From contig DGRT01000171.1 of the NCBI GenBank assembly GCA_002391105.1, positions 1 to 10,884 of the forward strand: a stretch of DNA of 10,884 nucleotides, given 5' to 3'. This DNA comes from Lachnospiraceae bacterium UBA4381. Lineage in GTDB: Bacteria; Bacillota; Clostridia; Lachnospirales; Lachnospiraceae. A program made the position numbers and the translations under genes. Under the pieces are notes generated by a model, which saw only the letters and a list, made by a program, of their open reading frames with translations, did not search any database and was not told the origin of the DNA. Shown here one piece after another: positions 6,507 to 10,884 of this stretch. Numbering within the stretch: the first letter of the stretch is position 1; every line of letters begins with the position of its first letter.

Positions 6507-7394
6507 ATGGATAAGCTTGTTGAGAAAAATAAGGCTCAGGGAATCATTTTAAAGGGTATAGATGGATTCTACTATGTAGATACGAATGATCTGGTGCTTG
6601 AGTGTAAGGCGAGAGGTATATTCAGGAAGAAAGGTATGAGTCCTCTGGCGGGAGACAGAGTGGTTGTATCTGTCGATGCTGATGATATGAGCATGATAGA
6701 AGAGATACTTCCGAGGAAAAATCAGTTTGTTCGTCCGCCGATAGCCAATATAGATACACTTCTTATCGTGGCATCTGTCAAAAGTCCTGATCCCAATCTT
6801 TACAGCATTGATAAGCTGACTGTCATAGCTCAGCTAAAAGAAGTACAGGCGGTTCTTGTTTTTACCAAGATGGATCTGGGGGATACCTCGGAGCTTGAAG
6901 AGCTTTATAGCCGGGCTGGGTTTCCCACTATAGTTCTTAGTAATGTCACGGGAGAAAATGTTGACAGCCTCAGGCCTTATCTTGGAAAGGGCATTACGGC
7001 ACTTGCTGGATATTCCGGTGTGGGTAAGTCCTCCCTGGTCAAATATCTTATTCCTGAGCTGGAGATAGAAGTTGGGGAGATAAGCCGGAAACTCAGGCGT
7101 GGAAAACAAACAACTAGGGAAAGTACACTTTATCCTTACGAAGAGGGATATGTTACGGATACGGTTGGATTTTCCAATCTTGAACTACGTACCTATAAAA
7201 ATGAACTTACAACAGACAATCTTAAGTTCTGCTTTCCGGAGTTTGAGCCATATCTTGGAAAATGCAGATTTACCTCCTGCTCTCATACAGTTGAAAAGGG
7301 CTGTGCCATAATAGAGGCTGTAAATGCAAAGCAAATAAGTGTCTCCAGACATGAGAGCTTTTGCAGGATGTACAGGGAGCTGAAAGAGTTATGA
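6507..7394 (+). CDS. rsgA: Ribosome small-subunit-dependent GTPase A
   Basis: This 295-aa circularly permuted GTPase carries its motifs in the order G4-G1-G3: TKMD at 120-123, P-loop GYSGVGKSS at 168-176, switch RGKQTTRE at 198-205, DTVG at 218-221. An N-terminal OB domain (GIILKGIDGFYYV, RGIFRKKGMSPLAGDRV) and a C-terminal zinc finger (Cys253, Cys258, His260, Cys266) complete it. RsgA binds the 30S subunit near helix 44 and takes part in late maturation. DTVG replaces the more common DTPG. The frame is open to 6411, but the promoter lies inside that stretch and the family start aligns with MDKLVEKNKAQG, so ATG 6507 is chosen; GAGG at 6499-6502 is only 4 bases away, a weak site. It overlaps the next gene by ATGA. 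Confidence 0.94.
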   Translation: MDKLVEKNKAQGIILKGIDGFYYVDTNDLVLECKARGIFRKKGMSPLAGDRVVVSVDADDMSMIEEILPRKNQFVRPPIANIDTLLIVASVKSPDPNLYSIDKLTVIAQLKEVQAVLVFTKMDLGDTSELEELYSRAGFPTIVLSNVTGENVDSLRPYLGKGITALAGYSGVGKSSLVKYLIPELEIEVGEISRKLRRGKQTTRESTLYPYEEGYVTDTVGFSNLELRTYKNELTTDNLKFCFPEFEPYLGKCRFTSCSHTVEKGCAIIEAVNAKQISVSRHESFCRMYRELKEL

Positions 7395-8053
7395 GAAGAT
7401 TAGTTGGAAGCAGCGTTCAGGAGATGACGCAGGAGGAATTTCGGGAATATGCCGCACTCTATAAAAGGGTTTCTGTAGATATAGGAACCGGTGATGGTAA
7501 ACGTCTATACAGGGTAGCCAAGGCTAATCCGGATACATTATATATAGGAATCGATCCTGTAAAAGAAAATATGTCCGATACAGCTCGAAAGCTTCAGAAA
7601 AAGCCTGAGAAGGGCGGACTTAAGAACCTGCTGCTCGTAATTGGAGCGGTGGAAGCTCTTCCGGATGAGCTGGAAGGTATGGCTGATGAAGTTACGGTAT
7701 ATTTTCCATGGGGCTCGCTGCTGGAATGTGTTGTGAAGCCTGTCTTTGGCTCCATGAAACAGATATACCGGATAGCGAAGGAGGAAGCGGCATTTACCAT
7801 AGTAACGACCTATCAGACCTCCTATGAGGCAGGCGAGATAGAAAGGCGTGAACTGCCGGAACTAAGTGCCCAGTATTTTGAAGCGGATTATAAAGAGGAT
7901 ATGAAGGCTCTTGGTTTTTTGATTGATTCGGTATCAGAGCTTTCTGCTGAGGATGTAAAGGTGATTGGAACGCAGTGGGCCAAGAGACTTGGAACAGGAC
8001 GCGCCAGACGGTTTTACAGAGTAAATGGCATTATCAGGAAAGGGCTTGATTAA
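7391..8053 (+). CDS. NpmA/KamB-family 16S rRNA (adenine(1408)-N(1))-methyltransferase
   Basis: This 220-aa Rossmann-fold methyltransferase closely resembles NpmA (219 aa). The SAM site is VDIGTGDG (Asp30, Asp35), followed by YIGIDPVKEN (Asp55), KKPEKGGL, VEALPDEL (Glu88) and FPWGSLLE (Pro106, Trp107). Later come TTYQTSYEAGEIERR (Glu146) and QWAKRLGTGRARRF (Trp196, Arg199, Arg204, Arg206). In the NpmA-30S structure two tryptophans (107 and 197) stack on flipped-out A1408; both are present here, the second shifted by one residue. N1-methylation of A1408 blocks kanamycin, neomycin, gentamicin and apramycin binding. ATG 7391 overlaps the rsgA TGA (ATGA), and AGGGAG lies at 7374-7379. The frame extends to a TTG at 7361, but the NpmA alignment needs no gap from 7391. 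Family identity is secure; A1408 specificity is inferred from the conserved residues. Confidence 0.92.
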   Translation: MRRLVGSSVQEMTQEEFREYAALYKRVSVDIGTGDGKRLYRVAKANPDTLYIGIDPVKENMSDTARKLQKKPEKGGLKNLLLVIGAVEALPDELEGMADEVTVYFPWGSLLECVVKPVFGSMKQIYRIAKEEAAFTIVTTYQTSYEAGEIERRELPELSAQYFEADYKEDMKALGFLIDSVSELSAEDVKVIGTQWAKRLGTGRARRFYRVNGIIRKGLD

Positions 8054-8296
8054 AGAAAGCAACATATAATAAGTGAAAGGTGAAAGGAGAAAATGTATGG
8101 TATTAAGGCCATGACAGTGCAAAGTCAGGTGGTTTTGGATATTATATAAAGAGATGGTGATAATCTGCTGCTTCAAAATGAGTTATTTAAGATAGAAATG
8201 TTTGGTGCCGATGTTATAGATCCAAGGTAATTAGGTGGAAGAATCAGGATAATAAATATACATATCTATGTTACAGGTCAGTAGATTTTGTAATAC
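8054..8296. other. Intergenic region with a doubtful tiny ORF
   Basis: AAGGAG at 8084-8089 precedes two ATGs. The one at 8093 (3 bases away) opens an 18-codon frame, MYGIKAMTVQSQVVLDII, ending at 8149. The one at 8097 opens only five codons. No family was recognised, and the region may hold remains of a decayed gene or a short leader. No terminator directly behind the methyltransferase is seen before the hairpin at 8297. Confidence 0.3.
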
Positions 8297-8328
8297 AAAA
8301 AGGACACGAGAAATATCGTGTCCTTTTT
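8297..8328. terminator. Bidirectional Rho-independent terminator
   Basis: A perfect 13-bp stem (aaaaaggacacga / tcgtgtccttttt) with loop gaaata gives a T-rich 3' arm on both strands. It begins 12 bases past the stop of the minus-strand gene and would also stop plus-strand read-through from the methyltransferase. Confidence 0.92.
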
Positions 8329-8340
8329 AGATGATACGAT

Positions 8341-9441
8341 CTAAAAGAAGTTTTCAGTCCAGGTTTTGACGCTGTCATTTGTTGGATTTCCGGTCTCGTC
8401 ATATGCTGTAGTATATTCATAGTAACCATATCCGTCCTGGTCACCATTTGAATCAAAATGCTCCCACCAGTTTTCATACACCTGAACCCATTCATCCTGA
8501 GCCATATATCCATTATCCTTGAAGTAGTAATAATATCCATCGATTGATACTTCTTCTGATTTAGGATACCAGCCGTTAGTATCCTCATACCACCAGCCAT
8601 TTGCGTCACTCTTCCAGCTACCTGTTGCCTGATAGGACCAGGTTCCATCTTCGCCCAGCCAGCAACCGTCAACCCAGGAATTTGTACTGTAGGTATATCC
8701 CGAAGATGGGAAATAGTACCAGGAACCACCTGAATTGATCCAGCCTTTTGCAGCATATCCATCACTGTCAAAATAATACCATAAGCTATCTATCTTTTCC
8801 CACTTGTCTGATACGTAATATCCGGAGGCATCACCATACCATGCCTTGTCACCATATGACCAGGAGGATTTATATTGATAAGTCTGCGATCCGTCTGAAT
8901 TGTAATAAAGACCGCTTACATATTCGCCTGCATAGTCATATATTCCGACACAATTATATATATAGTCTGTAAAGGGGTTCCCTTCTCCATCCGACATCTC
9001 TGTAGGAGTAAAATCATTTTTATTCAAAGTAATGGTTTCGCCGTATTTCCACTTAATATCAGTGCTGTTATCGCCATAGCCAAGAAGGGTCTTGCCGTCC
9101 TGGCTGGATGAAATCTCTATACAATTCCCGGCATTAGAACTTGGGTTTGTAACAGAAGAATCGTAGTAGTATCCATCCTTGAATTTGATAGTGATATTTC
9201 CATCTTCGTCGAATAAGCGGGTCGCATCAATACCGGTTCCTGACCACATAGTATCACCACCATACTGTTGGGCAGAATTTTGAAAATATATAATGTAATG
9301 ACTGCTATTTGCCTCCTGCTCAGAGCTTTCGGTCTGGGTATTTCCATCTGCATAAACTGTGCTTCCATTAACATTTATTATTCCGGAAATTGAAATAGCC
9401 AGTGCAAGCGTTACGGCAGCAGCTTTCTTAAATCTCTTCAT
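8341..9441 (-). CDS. Secreted protein with cell-wall-binding (choline-binding-like) repeats
   Basis: This 366-aa protein has a clear signal peptide: basic MKRFKK, a hydrophobic core (about 7-23), and probable cleavage after VYA at residue 31. Residues 35-175 form an unrecognised Thr/Asn/Gly-rich domain. From about 177 to 340 follow aromatic repeats of the CW_binding_1 type, for example LWYYFDSDGYAAKGWI, SWYYFPSSGY, GWWYEDTNGWYP and YYYYFKDNGYMAQDEWV, which usually hold proteins non-covalently to wall polymers. There is no LPXTG motif and no recognised enzyme domain. The frame is open further upstream, but AGGAGG (minus strand, 9451-9456) lies 9 bases before ATG 9441 and the signal peptide fits this start. 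It is divergent from the transglutaminase-like gene. Confidence 0.88.
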   Translation of the reverse strand: MKRFKKAAAVTLALAISISGIINVNGSTVYADGNTQTESSEQEANSSHYIIYFQNSAQQYGGDTMWSGTGIDATRLFDEDGNITIKFKDGYYYDSSVTNPSSNAGNCIEISSSQDGKTLLGYGDNSTDIKWKYGETITLNKNDFTPTEMSDGEGNPFTDYIYNCVGIYDYAGEYVSGLYYNSDGSQTYQYKSSWSYGDKAWYGDASGYYVSDKWEKIDSLWYYFDSDGYAAKGWINSGGSWYYFPSSGYTYSTNSWVDGCWLGEDGTWSYQATGSWKSDANGWWYEDTNGWYPKSEEVSIDGYYYYFKDNGYMAQDEWVQVYENWWEHFDSNGDQDGYGYYEYTTAYDETGNPTNDSVKTWTENFF

Positions 9442-9481
9442 GATTGCCTTCCTCCTGAAATGATAAAATTGCACAAAAGTA

Positions 9482-9510
9482 ATGGTATCATTTTTAACAG
9501 GAATGGTCAA
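9482..9510 (-). promoter_or_regulatory. Promoter of the cell-wall-binding protein gene
   Basis: On the minus strand TTGACC (9510-9505) and TACCAT (9487-9482) are 17 bp apart, with TG one base before the -10. Transcription would start near 9475, about 35 bases before the ATG. Confidence 0.6.
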
Positions 9511-9528
9511 CAAATTCAACAAAAAATC

Positions 9529-9557
9529 TTTAAAAAATCCGAAGTATATAGTAAAAT
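9529..9557 (+). promoter_or_regulatory. Possible promoter of the transglutaminase-like gene
   Basis: TTTAAA (9529-9534) and TAAAAT (9552-9557) are separated by 17 bp. The -35 matches only four of six bases. It would leave a leader of about 85 bases containing GAACC (9593-9597) and GGTTC (9618-9622), which can pair. No known riboswitch was recognised in that leader. Confidence 0.35.
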
Positions 9558-9647
9558 TAACCATAAGTGACGGATGGAGTACAGATAGGGGGAACCTAAA
9601 CTTACTGACACCTAATCGGTTCAGGCAAATAAAAGGAGGAAATATAA

Positions 9648-10884
9648 ATGGAGGTTCATCGGGCAAGAATAAATCATCAAAGGATTAGAATAGTTGCAGT
9701 ATTGATGGCATTTACCATGCTGATTTTCGTTATCCCATCGCCCATCCAGGTAAGAGCTGAAGGTCTTGAATCACATAATTGGGACGCATATGGTTCCACA
9801 TATGTTTATAATAGTATGACTTCTGTGGAAAAGCATCTTTATGATGGGCTGTATGACAGTTGCAAGAAGTATCTTACTACAGAGGCGGATGCTACAGACA
9901 TTTATGAAAATGGGATATATTATATGGACTATGTGGATGCAGGTTCTCTTGAGGATATTGCATCCGTTGTAGAAGCCTTCAAGGAGGCAAATCCCCAGTT
10001 TTACTTTATAGGTGCTAATTATTTTATAGTTTCCAATGGAACTAATAGAAGTGTTGTTCTGGAGATGGACAGCAAATTTGTTTACGGTTCTGAAAGAACA
10101 AAGATTACAAATCAGATATTCAGTAAGGCTGATTCCTGGATAAGCAAGGCCAGCGCAGGTAAAACCACAAGGCTTGAGAAGGAAATAGCTGTAAATGATA
10201 TTATATGTGAAAATGTTGTATATGGAATAACAGAAAACAGTATGAGTATTTACAGCACATTTGTTGAAGGAACAGCCGTTTGTCAGGGCTATTCCCTCGC
10301 AGCATCACTTATGCTGAATGCCATGGGAATTCCTACCATGTGCGTAACCAGTAAAAACCATGAGTGGAATAAGGTATGTCTTGATGATGGAACATGGTAT
10401 GCGCTGGATGTAACCTGGAATGATACCTGGAATGGCGGATTTGCTCATACCTCATATTATGATAAGGTTAAAAATATTTTTGCTAACAGATCTGATGAGA
10501 ATATCAAGATGCTGGATACTGAAAATGAACATATAATCACCGGTCCTAAGTATTATCCCGTTTCTTCGGTGGATTATCCAAGAGCTGAAAGTAACGAGTA
10601 TAATCTGGAGATATCCAATGAAGGAAAAGTGATTACAGTGCTGGTTACAAAAGCAGATAACAATGATGCAGATAAGGATGAGGTTGTTGGTACAGTTACA
10701 CTGGAAGGTTCTACTGATGAGTCTGCCGGCAGCATGACCTTCGATACGAGTACTTATCAAAGAGACAAATCATCAGGTGGAAGCGACTCGAATGGAAGCT
10801 CATCTAACGCAGGTGGCTCGAATGGAAGTTCATCAAATGCAGGCACCTCGAACGCAGGCGTATCAAATGGAAGTACGTCAAATG
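9648..10884 (+). CDS. Secreted transglutaminase-like protein, C terminus cut by window
   Basis: An open frame starts at ATG 9648 behind AAAGGAGG and runs off the window end without a stop (at least 412 residues). An N-terminal signal peptide has a basic start, hydrophobic VAVLMAFTMLIFVI, and probable cleavage after VRA at residue 37. A transglutaminase/protease-like core follows with the expected triad: Cys212 in TAVCQGYS, His238 in KNHEWNKV, Asp254 in WYALDVTWND. Such secreted domains act as cysteine peptidases, amidases or cross-linkers on surface polymers or peptides. After residue about 375 the protein becomes a Ser/Asn/Gly/Ala repeat, probably a flexible linker to a further domain outside the window. 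It is divergent from the wall-binding gene, and a shared surface function is inferred. Confidence 0.87.
   Translation, partial: MEVHRARINHQRIRIVAVLMAFTMLIFVIPSPIQVRAEGLESHNWDAYGSTYVYNSMTSVEKHLYDGLYDSCKKYLTTEADATDIYENGIYYMDYVDAGSLEDIASVVEAFKEANPQFYFIGANYFIVSNGTNRSVVLEMDSKFVYGSERTKITNQIFSKADSWISKASAGKTTRLEKEIAVNDIICENVVYGITENSMSIYSTFVEGTAVCQGYSLAASLMLNAMGIPTMCVTSKNHEWNKVCLDDGTWYALDVTWNDTWNGGFAHTSYYDKVKNIFANRSDENIKMLDTENEHIITGPKYYPVSSVDYPRAESNEYNLEISNEGKVITVLVTKADNNDADKDEVVGTVTLEGSTDESAGSMTFDTSTYQRDKSSGGSDSNGSSSNAGGSNGSSSNAGTSNAGVSNGSTSN
10788..10884 (+). repeat. 15-bp tandem repeat coding a Ser/Asn/Gly linker
   Basis: Six and a half units of 15 bp follow the pattern TC(G/A)AA(T/C)G(G/C)A(A/G).... 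and encode S-N-(G/A)-x-x. The first two 30-bp double units (10788-10817 and 10818-10847) are nearly identical. The repeat continues to the window edge. It is in frame, so copy-number change would lengthen or shorten the linker without breaking the protein. Confidence 0.85.

Noticed and set aside
7361..7390. Longer N terminus of the methyltransferase from TTG 7361
   Set aside because: ATG 7391 has a ribosome binding site and an ATGA overlap, and gives gap-free alignment to the NpmA start.
8271..8771. 166-codon minus-strand frame overlapping the wall-binding protein gene
   Set aside because: It runs in another frame of the repeat-coding gene, crosses the terminator, and has a Met/Thr/Ile-rich product typical of a shadow frame.
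9558..9647. Riboswitch (c-di-GMP or preQ1) before the transglutaminase-like gene
   Set aside because: A GAACC/GGTTC pairing exists, but I could not match the conserved core of any known class.

Overview
The window looks like chromosomal DNA of a low-GC anaerobic Firmicute, most likely Lachnospiraceae (Butyrivibrio/Roseburia-like). The pointers are AT-rich DNA with strong AGGAGG ribosome binding sites, the rpsF-ssb-rpsR order, a DUF6591-like surface protein, an XRE/kinase gene pair, secreted aromatic cell-wall-binding repeats and a secreted transglutaminase. The genus is not resolvable from the sequence alone.

Layout. 1-270: tRNA-fMet (its first base lies just outside the window), tRNA-Phe and two terminator-like hairpins. 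504-1856: a two-TM membrane-anchored protein with a C-terminal DUF6591-like helical domain. 2116-4028: a compact three-gene unit of a 71-aa charged protein, an XRE-type HTH protein and a membrane-bound eukaryotic-like Ser/Thr kinase. 4034-4137: an array of four palindromic REP-like units between the kinase and a convergent HAD phosphatase (4102-4779, minus). A fifth, inverted copy sits inside the 3' end of the HTH gene. The same repeat therefore forms the C-terminal tails of two unrelated proteins, in two different frames. 5039-6324: extended -10 promoter, structured leader, rpsF-ssb-rpsR and a strong terminator. 6414-8053: its own extended -10 promoter, rsgA, then, overlapping by ATGA, a 220-aa methyltransferase. 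8297-9441: minus-strand secreted protein with cell-wall-binding repeats. 9648-end: divergent secreted transglutaminase-like protein, cut by the window edge in a 15-bp tandem repeat.

The highlight is the gene at 7391-8053. It is a close relative of NpmA, the 16S rRNA A1408 N1-methyltransferase that gives pan-aminoglycoside resistance and whose natural source has been unclear. It matches NpmA in length and, as I remember NpmA, residue by residue through the SAM site and FPWG motif, and it keeps both target-base tryptophans. It is translationally coupled to rsgA, a GTPase that works on the same decoding region of the 30S subunit. This suggests an old chromosomal, possibly housekeeping, role rather than a recently acquired cassette.

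How the genes work together: rpsF, ssb, rpsR, rsgA and the methyltransferase form a run of genes for 30S subunit assembly, modification and DNA binding, in two transcription units separated by the terminator at 6289. The HTH/kinase unit is probably a signalling module of unknown output. The right end encodes divergently transcribed cell-surface proteins sharing a 206-bp control region.
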